Positions 35,272-44,323 of a stretch of DNA of 64,000 bases are shown here, one piece after another. The stretch is taken from assembly GCA_963764465.1 (NCBI GenBank), contig CAVXSO010000007.1, positions 1,116,001 through 1,180,000 of the forward strand. The letters run 5' to 3'. The notes beneath the pieces were generated by a model, which saw only the letters and a program-made list of their open reading frames with translations, did no database searches and was not told where the DNA came from. This stretch comes from JAJXXT01 sp963764465 (lineage in GTDB: Bacteria; Pseudomonadota; Alphaproteobacteria; Acetobacterales; Acetobacteraceae). A program made the position numbers and the translations under genes. Numbering within the stretch: the stretch's first letter is position 1; each line of letters begins with the position of its first letter.

Positions 35272-36301
35272 CGCCTGGCACACAGCCCTGGAGCGCATTG
35301 GATGGCTCGGCGGCGAGGTCGATGCGAACGGTCGCCGGCATCCCGAGCCGAAGCTCCCCCCGCGCATCGCACACATAGACGCGCAGCTGATAAACGAGTG
35401 CGGTGCGCAGCTCGGGGGTTTCCACCGTCTTCGGCGTGAACTCGGCTGTGGGGGCCAGATAGCCAATCCAGCCGTGATAGGCGTGCCCGGGGTAGCTGTC
35501 GGTGCTGACCGTCGCGGTCATGCCGAGGCGAATGCGGCCGAGATTGTCCTCCGGCACATAGGCGCGCACCCAGAGCGGGCTCGGCAGCGCGATGGTGAAC
35601 ACTGGCGCAGACGGCGAGGCCATGTCGCCCGGCTCCAGGATGCGATCCTCCACCACCCCGTCGGATGGCGCATAGAGCCTGGTATCGTCGAATTCCCGCT
35701 GGGTCAGCGCGACGGCGGCCTCGGCCGCCTGGTAGGCAGCGCGCGCGGCAGCAACATCTTCTTCACGGGGTCCTTTGACCGACAGGATCCAGGCCTGCCG
35801 CGCCGCTTCGTATTGCTGGCGCGCGGCGTCGAACGCCGCCTTCGCGTCGTCGCGCAGCCGGATCGTTCCGGCGCCTGTGGCTGCAAGGGCGACCGCGCGC
35901 TGGTAGTTGATCGCGTCATTCTGATAGGACACCTGCAGTCCGTCCATCGTCGCCTTGGCCGCGGCGATTTCTTCCGGGCGCGATCCGGCGAGCAGCTTTG
36001 CCAGCGCCTCCCGCGCGCTCCGCATCTGCGCTTTTGCCTGCGCCAGGCTTGCCGCATAGCGGGTGTCGTCCAGAGTGGCGAGCAACTGCCCACGGCGCAC
36101 CACGGCGCCCTCCTGCACCGCGATCCGCGTTATGTGGCCCGCGTCGTTGAACGCCGGCCGCACCTCGCGGATATCGACGTTGCCATAGAGGGTCAACGTA
36201 TCGGCGGCGGCAGGTCGGTCCAGTCGGAACCAGGCAAAACCGCCGCCGGCCAGCGCCAGCAACACCACGAGCAGAGCAATGATCCGCGTTCGGTTCGGCA
36301 T
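35258..36301 (-). CDS. HlyD family membrane fusion protein (YhiI-like)
   Basis: The product has one N-terminal membrane anchor (RIIALLVVLLALAGGGFAWF), a lipoyl half (VDIREVRPAFNDAGHITRIA), a helical hairpin rich in Ala and Gln, then RLYAPSDGVVEDRILEPGDM and a beta-barrel. It links the inner-membrane ABC exporter to the periplasm or an outer-membrane channel. ATG 36299-36301 is preferred over TTG 36319. It lies seven bases after the TSUP gene. Confidence 0.9.
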   Translation of the reverse strand: MPNRTRIIALLVVLLALAGGGFAWFRLDRPAAADTLTLYGNVDIREVRPAFNDAGHITRIAVQEGAVVRRGQLLATLDDTRYAASLAQAKAQMRSAREALAKLLAGSRPEEIAAAKATMDGLQVSYQNDAINYQRAVALAATGAGTIRLRDDAKAAFDAARQQYEAARQAWILSVKGPREEDVAAARAAYQAAEAAVALTQREFDDTRLYAPSDGVVEDRILEPGDMASPSAPVFTIALPSPLWVRAYVPEDNLGRIRLGMTATVSTDSYPGHAYHGWIGYLAPTAEFTPKTVETPELRTALVYQLRVYVCDARGELRLGMPATVRIDLAAEPSNALQGCVPGDADH

Positions 36302-36308
36302 GGCGCAA

Positions 36309-37046
36309 TCATGCGCCAAGCATGCGGATGATCTGGTAGCCCGTCATCACGACGATCAGCACGCCGAAGGCCTGCTTTAGCCGGCCGCCCGGAACGAATT
36401 TCGCCGACACCTTGGCGCCGATGAACGCCCCGACAGCGCCCGCGACCAACAGCGGCACCGTCAGCCCCGCAGTCCATTGCGCGGTCGCCAGATGTGGCAG
36501 CAGCGCCGAGAAGGAAGGCGGCGTGACCGCAAAGGCATTGATCGCCGCTGCAACCTTCGGGTCGAAGCCGACGATGATCAACGTCGGCATCAACAGGAAT
36601 CCCGGGCCAATCCCAAGAAACCCGGCCAGTACGGAGATCGGCACCGCGAGCACCAGCGCCAGCCGGAAATCGGGGGGCCCCGCCACGCGCGCCTCCGCCG
36701 GCTTGAACAGCCGGTACGCCAGATAGGCTACGGCCAGGAAATACACGACCCAGACCCAGATCTGCGGCACGAAGCGCACCAGCCACGACCCCAACGGTGC
36801 CACGATGGTGGTGATCACCGCGAGCAGGATCGCCTTGCGCCAGTCCATAAGCCCGCTCTGGGCGAAGCCGAACACAGAGAACAGCGCGGTGACCCCGTTC
36901 AGCAGCAGGCTCAGCGGCTGCACCTGGTGCACCAGGTCGGGCAGGAAGAACGACAGGAACGGTACCGCCGCGAAGGCCACGCCGAGGCCGAGCATTCCGG
37001 AAACCAATGCGAGCACGAACAGCCCGCCGGTCAGAATCAGGACCAT
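36309..37046 (-). CDS. TSUP (TauE/SafE) family membrane transporter
   Basis: This is a 245-residue protein with about seven to eight helices and the TSUP repeats, such as GMLGLGVAFAAVPFL and LAGFLGIGPGFLLMPTLIIV. TSUP members export sulphite, sulphoacetate or other organosulphur anions. Next to DsrE and OsmC proteins, a sulphur-related substrate is likely. It starts 14 bases after the DsrE gene. Confidence 0.88.
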   Translation of the reverse strand: MVLILTGGLFVLALVSGMLGLGVAFAAVPFLSFFLPDLVHQVQPLSLLLNGVTALFSVFGFAQSGLMDWRKAILLAVITTIVAPLGSWLVRFVPQIWVWVVYFLAVAYLAYRLFKPAEARVAGPPDFRLALVLAVPISVLAGFLGIGPGFLLMPTLIIVGFDPKVAAAINAFAVTPPSFSALLPHLATAQWTAGLTVPLLVAGAVGAFIGAKVSAKFVPGGRLKQAFGVLIVVMTGYQIIRMLGA

Positions 37047-37060
37047 GATCGACCTCTGAG

Positions 37061-37405
37061 CTAGAAGCTGATCACGGTGGCGCCCTCGCGGGCCAGGCGC
37101 ACGAACGCATCCCGCGCGTATTCCAGCCGCAGGCCGCGCAATTCGAAGGCGGCGCGCTGGCCCATCCGCTCAGCAATATCGATGCAGGTTCCGACAGAAA
37201 TACCTGCGGCGATCAGCCCGTCGATCGTGGCGTTGAAGGCATCCCGCGCCGAATCGGTGAGCGCTTTCTCGGCCGGGCCGAAAACATAGACCTCTAGCGC
37301 GACGCCGTTTTCCGCGATCACCTGGCGGATCCGTTCCGCCACATGCGAGCCCGATCCCAACGCCGAAGCATCGTCGTGGAAAATATGCACCGCGACCTTG
37401 GTCAT
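37061..37405 (-). CDS. DsrE family protein
   Basis: The 114-residue protein has the DsrE/F/H fold pattern (KVAVHIFHDDASALGSGSHV; VYVFGPAEKALT; GISVGTCIDIAERMG). There is one Cys near residue 87 in the usual active position. DsrE-like proteins carry persulphide sulphur. It is tightly linked to the thiolase (nine bases) and the TSUP transporter (14 bases). Confidence 0.8.
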   Translation of the reverse strand: MTKVAVHIFHDDASALGSGSHVAERIRQVIAENGVALEVYVFGPAEKALTDSARDAFNATIDGLIAAGISVGTCIDIAERMGQRAAFELRGLRLEYARDAFVRLAREGATVISF

Positions 37406-37414
37406 GACCGCCTT

Positions 37415-38602
37415 CTACGCCAGGCGCTCGAGCGCGAGCGCGATGCCCTGGCCGCCGCCGATGCACAGCGTGACCACGCCGCGCCGTACGCCGTCGCGCT
37501 CCATCGCGTGCAACAACCGCGTGGTCAGCACCGCGCCGCTCGCCCCGATCGGATGGCCATGCGCGATGGCGCCGCCTTCGACGTTCACCACATCCTCGGC
37601 CAGGCCGAGTTCATGGATCACCGCCAGCACGATCGCGGCGAAGGCTTCATTGATCTCGAACCGGTCCACGTCGCCGGTTCGCCAGCCGGCGCGCTCCAGC
37701 GCCTGGCGCACGGCCGGCACTGGTCCAAGGCCGAAGAATCCCGGCTCGACCGCCCCGATCCCGTAAGACACCAACCTTGCCATCGGCCGCAGCCCGTGGC
37801 GCGCGGCCCAGTCCGCCTCGGCCACCACCATCGCCGCGGCGCCGGAGTTCAACCCTGGCGCATTGCCCGCGGTGATCGTGCCGTCCTTGCGGAATGCAGG
37901 CTTCAGCGCGGCGAGCGACTCGACCGTGGTGCCGGGTCGGTTGTGCTCGTCCTGGGCAAAGCGGGTCGGTCCCTTGCGTCCGGGAAGTTCGATCGGCTCG
38001 ATTTCGGCGACGAACTTACCGGCCGCCTGGGCGGCGGAAAAACGGGCCTGCGAGCGTTCCGCCCAACGATCCTGCGCGGCGCGGCCAATCTGGAATTTCG
38101 CCGCCAGATCTTCGGTGTGCCAGCCCGAATGCTGACCAGAGAAGGCGTCGTTCAACCCGTCTTCGAGCATCGCGTCGACCACCACACCCGGGCCCATGCG
38201 ATAACCCCACCGCGCCTCGCGCTGTAGATAGGGCGCGAGGTCCATGTTCTCCATCCCGCCAGCGATCGCACTGTCAATGAAGCCCAGCATCACTTCCTGT
38301 GCGGCGGAAGCGATCGCCTGCGCGCCGGAGCCGCAGACGCGGTTGACTGTCATCGCGGGCACCTCCACCGGCACGCCGCCGCCGATCGCCGCCTGCCGCG
38401 CCGGGTTCATCTTCGTCCCGGCCTGGATCACGTTGCCCATCACCACGGTGCCGATATCCGCGCCGGCGAGGCCCGATCGCGCCAGCACGGCGCGCACGGC
38501 CGCAGCCCCCAGTTGCGGCGCCGGTGTATTCTTCAAACTGCCGTTGAAGGTGCCGATCGCGGTACGGACCGCGGTGCACAGAACCACATTACGTCCGGGC
38601 AT
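37415..38602 (-). CDS. Acetyl-CoA acetyltransferase (thiolase)
   Basis: The 395-residue thiolase has the acyl-accepting Cys in NRVCGSGAQA (about 90), then NEAFAAIVLAV, GGAIAHGHPIGASG with the catalytic His, and CIGGGQG with the second Cys. The start is ATG 38602 (MPGRNVVLCTAVRTAIG) with GGAG upstream. It condenses or cleaves acyl-CoA. Its presence in a sulphur and redox operon is unexpected. Confidence 0.93.
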   Translation of the reverse strand: MPGRNVVLCTAVRTAIGTFNGSLKNTPAPQLGAAAVRAVLARSGLAGADIGTVVMGNVIQAGTKMNPARQAAIGGGVPVEVPAMTVNRVCGSGAQAIASAAQEVMLGFIDSAIAGGMENMDLAPYLQREARWGYRMGPGVVVDAMLEDGLNDAFSGQHSGWHTEDLAAKFQIGRAAQDRWAERSQARFSAAQAAGKFVAEIEPIELPGRKGPTRFAQDEHNRPGTTVESLAALKPAFRKDGTITAGNAPGLNSGAAAMVVAEADWAARHGLRPMARLVSYGIGAVEPGFFGLGPVPAVRQALERAGWRTGDVDRFEINEAFAAIVLAVIHELGLAEDVVNVEGGAIAHGHPIGASGAVLTTRLLHAMERDGVRRGVVTLCIGGGQGIALALERLA

Positions 38603-38664
38603 TGCGTCGTCTCCAGGGTTCGGCCGCATGTAGTTCGGGCCGGAAGGCGGCGCATTGATCCTGG

Positions 38665-39081
38665 TCAATTGGCGGGCGGGCTCATCCTGACCAGATTCCC
38701 CGACACCGCAACCGAAGCCGCGACCGTGTTGGAGATCGTGCCGTATTTGCGGATGTTCTCGTGCATCAACGCGAGCCGCCGATCCGGCTCGTCGGTGTCG
38801 ACTATCATTTCGTAATCGATCCCGATCAGCTTCGGCGGCGCGTCCTGGCGCACCCCGTGCAGGCGGATCTCCGCGCCACGAAAGCGAAATGACAGCAACG
38901 GGGCCAGCCGTTCCAGGTTCTTCAACATGCAGGCGGCCACCGCGGCGAGGAGCAACTCAGCCGGGTTGAACGCATCGACGCGGCCAGCCGGATCGGTGTC
39001 CATCACCAATTCGGCCTCCTTGCAGGATGCAAGCCCCGTATGGGCGTCACGGCGAACGGCGCGGACGGAGTATTCGAGCAT
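38665..39081 (-). CDS. OsmC family protein
   Basis: The 138-residue OsmC/Ohr-like protein starts at ATG 39081 (MLEYSVRAVRRD). It shows FNPAELLLAAVAACMLKNLE, with the conserved Cys that serves as the peroxide-reactive residue in this family, and a C-terminal NTVAASVAVS. The usual first Cys position is replaced, so peroxidase activity is uncertain. It lies 13 bases after the VOC gene. Confidence 0.85.
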   Translation of the reverse strand: MLEYSVRAVRRDAHTGLASCKEAELVMDTDPAGRVDAFNPAELLLAAVAACMLKNLERLAPLLSFRFRGAEIRLHGVRQDAPPKLIGIDYEMIVDTDEPDRRLALMHENIRKYGTISNTVAASVAVSGNLVRMSPPAN

Positions 39082-39094
39082 GTTCACCTCCCGC

Positions 39095-39541
39095 TCATCC
39101 CGCCAGCAGCACCGGCTCCTGGTCGGGCGGCATCGTTGCAAGTTCGGCAGCGGTCAGGCGCGCGTAGATCTCGATCAGGTAGCCGCTCGGATCACGCAGC
39201 CAGAGTTCGTGCAGCGGCGTGCCCCGCCAGGTGGTGCGCGGCGGCTTGACGATCTCCGCCCCGCCGGCGCGGGCGCGGCGATACGCCTCGATTACCGCCG
39301 CCTTGTCGGCGACGCCGAGACCGAGGTGATACAGGCTGTAGGTATCGAGCGGCGCCCCCTTGTCGTTGACCAGCAGGACGAAGTTCAGCGCCAGCTCCGG
39401 AACGATGAAGGTGGCGTAGCGAGCGGTGCGCTCCTTCGGTGGCACGCCGAAGAAGTCGGTATAGAAACGCGCGCTTGCGTCCAGGTCGGCGACCCGCAGG
39501 CTGATATGGAACTCCCGGAACTCGGGGATGAGCGCGGTCAT
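39095..39541 (-). CDS. VOC (glyoxalase/ArsI-like) family protein
   Basis: The 148-residue protein is a vicinal-oxygen-chelate fold: EFHISLRVADLDASARFYTD, SLYHLGLGVADKAAVIEAYR, and ELWLRDPSGYLIEIYARL with the metal Glu. Its start overlaps the ArsR stop by four bases (ATGA). The general pattern recalls ArsI/CadI C-As lyases, but the vicinal Cys pair of ArsI is absent, so that function is doubtful. It may be a dioxygenase or a resistance protein. Confidence 0.85.
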   Translation of the reverse strand: MTALIPEFREFHISLRVADLDASARFYTDFFGVPPKERTARYATFIVPELALNFVLLVNDKGAPLDTYSLYHLGLGVADKAAVIEAYRRARAGGAEIVKPPRTTWRGTPLHELWLRDPSGYLIEIYARLTAAELATMPPDQEPVLLAG

Positions 39542-39954
39542 GTGGCTCTTCTCCTTTGGGTAGGCGAAGCTTGGCGGTCCGGCGTGCGGCGGACGACACG
39601 GCACGGTTGTATCGGCGATGGCCCCTCGGGAGCGCTGGCAAGACGGGCGCGATCGCGACGAGGAAGCGGCGCCTCGCAAAGCCCCAGCACAGCGCCACGT
39701 AGCAACGTGGATGCCCAATCCGGCAGGTTGGCGGCGCGATAGAGTGTCCATTGCGCCGTGCGTCGCTGCGTTACCAGACCTGCCTCCTGCAGCACGGAAA
39801 GATGGCGGGAGATCTTCGGTTGCGGTGCTTGCAGCGCGTGGACCAGCTGGCAAACGCACAACTCCTCGACAGTGGCGAGCAGGGCCATGCAGCGCAGGCG
39901 GATCGGATTGGCCAGGGCAGCCATGATGGCGAGCGATGCTTCCATGGTTTGCAT
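39538..39954 (-). CDS. ArsR family metalloregulator
   Basis: The winged-helix repressor has LANPIRLRCMALLATV, ELCVCQLVHAL, PKISRHLSVLQEAGLV and QWTLYRAA. The ELCVCxL segment carries the Cys pair that senses arsenite/antimonite in classical ArsR. Its C-terminal extension is long and basic. The start is ATG 39954 or 39945. It heads the minus-strand operon through VOC, OsmC and beyond, and probably represses it. Confidence 0.88.
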   Translation of the reverse strand: MQTMEASLAIMAALANPIRLRCMALLATVEELCVCQLVHALQAPQPKISRHLSVLQEAGLVTQRRTAQWTLYRAANLPDWASTLLRGAVLGLCEAPLPRRDRARLASAPEGPSPIQPCRVVRRTPDRQASPTQRRRAT

Positions 39955-39974
39955 ATGCGATGGATCAAATATGC
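39951..39974 (-). promoter_or_regulatory. Candidate ArsR operator and promoter
   Basis: GCATAT (39951-39956) and ATATGC (39969-39974) form an inverted repeat with a 12-base spacer in an AT-rich island. Read on the minus strand, TTGAGT followed after 17 bases by CATATG gives a sigma-70-like promoter overlapping it. This layout suits repression by the ArsR protein, with the transcript starting very near the start codon. Confidence 0.45.
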
Positions 39975-40807
39975 ACTCAAGCGAATATTTATGCCAATGT
40001 CGACTGCTTTCCTCCCGTGCCCGCGGTCCGCAGGACCGCCTATTCGAGACGGTGCGCCTCGTCCGGGCGGGTTAGAACGTCGATCCAGGTCATGGCCCGG
40101 ACCGCAGCCGGGAGACCGATCATCGGGATGGACAGCGCCATCACATGTTCAAGCGCCACGCGGTCGATGCCCTCGGCCAGGGCGCGGCGGATGTCACGGA
40201 CAGCCTGCTCGACGGACGGCTTCGCCGCCACGTCATACGGCCGTCCGGCGGGCGCGGAGGATTTACGGCCATAGCCACGACGGTAGTGTCATTCACTGCT
40301 TCGACGGGCGGAATCTCGTTTTGGCCCTTGTTACCCCCACGGCTCAAGCTGAATGCTTTAGCTGGCCCAAGCCCAGTAGGGACACTGGCCGGCCGTCCAT
40401 TCGCGAGTGCAATCTCGTGGTTGATCGCTGCCTTTCCGAGTTTGCCGCCATTATCAAGAAAAAATTCACCAGCGGCGAAAGAGGAGTTCTTCCACGGACG
40501 GGAGCGTTGCCTGTCGTAATGGTCACGCTCGCCGGCATCCAGCGTTCGGGCGTTACCCGCCCTCACTGACTCGGTAATCGATATGGCCAAGAAGGCCGGA
40601 TTCCAATGAGCTTAGAGAGCAAGCCGCCGCGCGCCGCCAGCGCCGGCGAGTGATCTTCGCAAGAGTGATGCTTCCAGCTTGCGACAACGCGTGTCCCATG
40701 AGAGGCGCGTGATCGCCAGCGAGCTGTGGAGGCGCCCGCTTGTGTTGAGATAGTTATAAGCAATACGCCCGGGCTGCACGAATTTGATATTATCTTATTG
40801 ATTTAGC
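39975..40807. other. Mostly gene-free stretch upstream of arsR
   Basis: Apart from the small frame at 40040-40231 I see no supportable gene. Lower-GC segments around 40420-40460 and 40750-40805 differ from the surroundings and lead into the transposase debris. Confidence 0.4.
40040..40231 (-). CDS. Small hypothetical protein
   Basis: This 63-codon frame from GTG 40231 encodes a coherent helical sequence (SVEQAVRDIRRALAEGIDRV, then ALSIPMIGLPAAVRAMTWID). Composition and amphipathic pattern look protein-like. No family is recognised and the ribosome site is weak. It may also be a gene fragment. Confidence 0.35.
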   Translation of the reverse strand: MAAKPSVEQAVRDIRRALAEGIDRVALEHVMALSIPMIGLPAAVRAMTWIDVLTRPDEAHRLE

Positions 40808-40842
40808 TGGTGTCCCGTGTGCGACGAAACTGGGAACTGGGA
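40808..40842 (+). repeat. 35-base direct repeat, copy 2
   Basis: This is almost identical (two mismatches) to 50462-50496, in the same orientation. The inner 22 bases, GCGACGAAACTGGG followed by AACTGGGA, also match 7739-7759 with one mismatch plus the last base. The copies lie beside transposase debris, so they are probably ends or footprints of a mobile element. Confidence 0.6.
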
Positions 40843-41023
40843 CGTTGCCGTTATAATGCTTGGCGGCGAGCGATAGTGATAGCGCTATGGCTAGCGAACA
40901 CGCCTCGGCTTCCTAAGACGCCATTTCGGAATCACTCCGGAACGGCGTGAGCGGCGGGTTGGATGGTCGGGGCGGCTGTGATTCCTGGCAGGTGTTCGAA
41001 GCCTTGCCGGATGCCGGCACCTC

Positions 41024-41450
41024 ATGTGGAACCCGACCACCCGCGTGCAGCATCGTCGCGCCGAACTGCGCGATGGAAGCGATCTGACCGATGCCGAGTG
41101 GGCGATCCAGGAGCCCTTGCTGCCGCCGCCCTGCCCGCGCGGACGCAAGCGAAGATGGCCGATGCGTCGTATCGTGGAGGCGATCTTCTACGCGCTGCGC
41201 AGCGGCTGCGCGTGGGAGATGCCGCCCGGAAGGGTTCCCGCCGTCATAGACGGTCTATCGTTGGTTTGCCCGGTTTCGCGTTGACGGGACATGGGAGACG
41301 ATCAACCACCATCTGATCATGCGCGATCGCGAGTGGGTCGGGCGCAACCGCCGCTTCGCCCGCGATGTCGAAAAACTCGTCGCTTCCACCGAGGCGTTCC
41401 TCTACGCCGCCTCCGCCATCCTCCTGCTGCGCAGGCGCGGTCGTTGCTGA
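41024..41450 (+). pseudogene. IS5-family transposase, internally deleted and frameshifted
   Basis: The N-terminal part shows SDLTDAEWAIQEPLLPPP and RRIVEAIFYALRSGCAWEMP, typical of IS5 transposases. A frameshift near 41240-41260 leads into TWETINHHLIMRDREWVGR, after which the central catalytic region is missing. A C-terminal segment follows (RRFARDVEKLVASTEAFLYA). The DDE core is lost and it cannot be active. Confidence 0.75.
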
Positions 41451-41458
41451 CAAGATTC

Positions 41459-41839
41459 GGAATGGACTCTCAAAACCCGCGTCGTGCTCGACGCTCTCGG
41501 CATGGCGGTCGCCGCGCGCAAACCAGAGAACGTCATCCACCATAGCGATCAGGGTTCGCAATATACGTCGCTGGCCTTCGGAAGCCGCTGCAAGGACGCT
41601 GGTGTCAGGCCCCTTCGACCGGTTCCGTCGGTTACGACTACGACAATGCCATGTGCGAGAGCTTCTTCGCCATGCTGGAATGCGAGCTGCTCGATCGTCA
41701 TCGGTTTCGCTCCCACAGCGAGGCGCGGATGCCCGTCTTCCACTGCATCGAAAGCTTCTACAATCCCTCACGCCGTCATTCGGCACCGGGCTATCTCTCG
41801 CCGATCGAATACAAAAGGAAGCATCATGAACTGATGTGA
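41459..41839 (+). pseudogene. IS3-family transposase C-terminal fragment, frameshifted
   Basis: The segment begins within the integrase core (VVLDALGMAVAARKPENVIHHSDQGSQYTS, split by positions 41489-41575). It shifts frame near 41620-41640 and continues as YDNAMCESFFAMLECELLDR to FYNPSRRHSAPGYLSPIEY and a stop at 41839. This is the last third of an IS3 orfB. The N-terminal part and both ends are missing. Confidence 0.8.
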
Positions 41840-41967
41840 CCCGCCCAGGCCCCGAACAGTCCACGACACTGGGTCAACTCCAGGCGCGCATTGGATACTT
41901 GTCTGGAGCGTGGGATCTGGCTGTATCGCGGTGCGCACGCGGAAAGTTGTGGGAAATTGCGCCGGCG

Positions 41968-42513
41968 CTACGCGTCCGGCCCCCGCAGCACGCAAGCCAG
42001 CCGCAGCGCGATGAGCCCCATCAGACAGGCAGCGCTGAACTCGTTCAGCGCTGCCAACCGCGCGTCCTCCACGCCCGTGAGTGCCAGGATCGGACGCCCG
42101 AACGCCGCCGCGGGGATCTGCAACAGCAGGACCGGCACTCCTGCCCCGGCGAGTGTCAACATCCGCCCGTGCAGGAGCGCCGCCAGCGCGATGCAGGGCA
42201 GCAGGAACAGCCCCACGCCGGTCGCCGGCCCCAGCAGCTTCATGCACCACACCGTGTTGACCGTGCCCACCAGCCACAGCGCCGCCCGCGCCGTCTGCGG
42301 CCGCCACCGGGCGAGCGCCGGGACGGCCAGGAACAGTGGCATCGCGCCCATCGTCAGGAACGCCGCGTGGCCGCGCGCCCAGCCCACCGCCGCGATCACG
42401 TACAGCGGATAGAACGGTCCGTTCGACCCCAGGACCAGCGCCACGAAACACGCCGCCGCCGTCGCCGGATCGGGATGCGATCCATAGGCGCGGATCGCGG
42501 CGCGCAGGTTCAT
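41968..42513 (-). CDS. Multi-spanning membrane protein of the RpoE-ChrR cluster
   Basis: The 181-residue protein has about six hydrophobic segments (ACFVALVLGSNGPFYPLYVI; AAFLTMGAMPLFLAVPALA; GLFLLPCIALAALLHG). I recognise no named family. It overlaps the methyltransferase stop by four bases and is the last gene of the sigma-factor operon, so a role in membrane lipid change is plausible. IS debris begins 130 bases beyond its stop. Confidence 0.75.
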   Translation of the reverse strand: MNLRAAIRAYGSHPDPATAAACFVALVLGSNGPFYPLYVIAAVGWARGHAAFLTMGAMPLFLAVPALARWRPQTARAALWLVGTVNTVWCMKLLGPATGVGLFLLPCIALAALLHGRMLTLAGAGVPVLLLQIPAAAFGRPILALTGVEDARLAALNEFSAACLMGLIALRLACVLRGPDA

Positions 42514-43550
42514 CGCGGTCGCAGCCGGTAGTGGCTGATGCCCCAGTCGCGGCCCTCGCGCGCGCCGAACAGCCCGGCGGTGGCCAGGAAGAACAACCGC
42601 CAGCGGCGCTTCCACAGCCCCGCCCGGCGGCCGTACACCGCACGCAGGATCGGATCGATCGCGGCCTCGTTCGCGTCGTAGCGGGCCAGCCAGTCGTTGG
42701 CGGTGCGCTGGTAATGCAGCCCGCTCCAGCGCCACTCGGCTTCCAGCGTGAAGCGCTCGTCCAGCTGGCGGATCAGCCGGTGGCTCGGCATGATCCCGCC
42801 GGTGAAGAAATGCCGGGCGATCCAATCGGCCTGGTCCTCGTGGTCGAAGGCGTAGGCCGCCAGGCGGTGGCTGAAGACGTGCAGGAACACCCGCCCGTCC
42901 GGTTCCACCCAGCCATGCACGCGCTCCAGCAGGGCGCGCCAGTTGCTCATGTGCTCCCACATCTCCACCGAAACCACGCGGTCGAACCGGGCGCCCGCAT
43001 CGAAGCCCGCGGGATCGAAGCGGTTCATGTCGGCGGTGATGACCCGGACGTTGCCGATTCCGCGCGCCGCCGCGGTGGCCTCGATGAACGCCCGCTGCGG
43101 GGCGGAGTTGGAAACGGCGACGATCGTCGCGCGCGGAAAGCGTTCCGCCATCCACAAGGTCAGCGACCCCCAGCCGCATCCGAGTTCCAGGATCCGCTGC
43201 CCGTCGGCCAGTTCGGCATGGGCAGCGGTTTCGGCCAGCGCGTGTTCCTCGGCCGCGTCCAGCGTGTCGGCGTCGTCACCATACAGGCAGCACGAGTATT
43301 TGCGCCGCGCTCCCAGCACCAGGTCGAAGAACGCGGCCGGCAGCGCGTAATGCTGGGCGTTGGCGGCCTCGGGCGTGCGCGCGATCGGGTAGCCGTGCAT
43401 GCGCAGCGCAAAATCGCGGTCGGCATCGGGCGGGGTGCGGTCCAGCCGCCGGCCGGTGCGTTCCACCAGCATGGCGATCCCGGCCCTGGTCAGCGCATCG
43501 GGCAGGGGCAGGCGCTCGACGGCACTGGTGGCGGCGGCGACCAGGTTCAT
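42510..43550 (-). CDS. Cyclopropane-fatty-acyl-phospholipid synthase-like methyltransferase
   Basis: The 346-residue SAM-dependent enzyme of the Cfa family has the SAM loop ILELGCGWGSLTLWMAERFP, VVSVEMWEHM, and AYAFDHEDQADWIARHFFTG. It acts on unsaturated acyl chains of membrane phospholipids. Homologues in RpoE-ChrR regulons include enzymes that methylate unsaturated fatty acids en route to furan fatty acids. Whether this one makes cyclopropane or methyl-branched chains cannot be told. ATG 43548-43550 overlaps the DUF1295 stop. Confidence 0.9.
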   Translation of the reverse strand: MNLVAAATSAVERLPLPDALTRAGIAMLVERTGRRLDRTPPDADRDFALRMHGYPIARTPEAANAQHYALPAAFFDLVLGARRKYSCCLYGDDADTLDAAEEHALAETAAHAELADGQRILELGCGWGSLTLWMAERFPRATIVAVSNSAPQRAFIEATAAARGIGNVRVITADMNRFDPAGFDAGARFDRVVSVEMWEHMSNWRALLERVHGWVEPDGRVFLHVFSHRLAAYAFDHEDQADWIARHFFTGGIMPSHRLIRQLDERFTLEAEWRWSGLHYQRTANDWLARYDANEAAIDPILRAVYGRRAGLWKRRWRLFFLATAGLFGAREGRDWGISHYRLRPR

Positions 43551-44323
43551 TTCGGGCTCCATTTCGGCAACGGCAGGAACGGGCGGGTGCGCGCCTGGTA
43601 GGCGCGGTAGGCGTCGCCGCGGGAGCGCAGCATCGCTTCCTCCAGCGGCGGGATGCCGGAGACATGCACCAGCAGCCAGTACATCAGCGCCGGCGCGGCC
43701 AGCGCCAGCCAGCCCAGCGGATAGGCGGCGGAGATCGCCAGCAGCGGCCAGGCGCACCAGGTCAGGAACTCGAAGAAATAATTCGGGTGGCGCGACCATC
43801 GCCACAGCCCGGCGGTGCAGACCTGCCTGCGGTTGGCCGTTTCGCGGCGGAAGCGCAGCAACTGCTCGTCGGCGGCGTTGCCGCCCAGGATCGCGACCAG
43901 GAACACTGCCGCGCCAGCCGCGTCGCCCGCTCCCAGCGGGGCCGGATTGCGGGCGGCCAGCAGCACCGCCAGTGCCAGCACCGCCGCGACGGCAGCCTGG
44001 ATCTGCAGGAAGCCGAACATGCGGCGCTGGAATCCTTCGCCCCATTCGGCCCGCAACCTGGCGTAGCGAACATCCTCGGTGCCGTGGCGCGTGCGGCGCA
44101 GGATGTAACTGCCCAGCCGCGTCGCCCAGCCCGCCGCCAGCGCCGCCGCCAGCCACGCCCGCGGCCCACCTGCGCCGGCCGCCAGCGCGTAGGCCACGCC
44201 TGCCGCGCCCAGCGCGAAGGTCCAGATCACATCCACCCAGCCGGCGTTGCCGGTGCGACGCTGCACCGCCCAGGCCAGCATCATGGCCAGCGACACCCCG
44301 GCCGTGACCGCCAGCACGATCAT
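43547..44323 (-). CDS. DUF1295 family membrane protein (steroid 5-alpha-reductase-like fold)
   Basis: The 258-residue membrane protein has WVDVIWTFALGAAGVAYALA, then the C-terminal CTAGLWRWSRHPNYFFEFLTW with the RHPNYF motif, and PLEEAMLRSRGDAYRAYQ. DUF1295 proteins resemble steroid reductases or isoprenylcysteine methyltransferases and often accompany Cfa-like genes. It probably acts on membrane acyl chains. The start overlaps the next upstream gene by four bases. Confidence 0.9.
   Translation of the reverse strand: MIVLAVTAGVSLAMMLAWAVQRRTGNAGWVDVIWTFALGAAGVAYALAAGAGGPRAWLAAALAAGWATRLGSYILRRTRHGTEDVRYARLRAEWGEGFQRRMFGFLQIQAAVAAVLALAVLLAARNPAPLGAGDAAGAAVFLVAILGGNAADEQLLRFRRETANRRQVCTAGLWRWSRHPNYFFEFLTWCAWPLLAISAAYPLGWLALAAPALMYWLLVHVSGIPPLEEAMLRSRGDAYRAYQARTRPFLPLPKWSPK

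Noticed and set aside
39095..39541. Assignment of the VOC protein as ArsI C-As lyase
   Set aside because: The vicinal Cys pair needed for ArsI is absent, so only the family level is kept.
40141..40590. Minus-strand open frame of 149 codons
   Set aside because: It overlaps the more protein-like frame at 40040-40231, lacks a ribosome site and shows no domain or composition bias.
41968..43179. Long minus-strand frame extending the 181-residue membrane protein upstream
   Set aside because: The extra part lies inside the methyltransferase gene; the true start is the ATG at 42513 that overlaps its stop.
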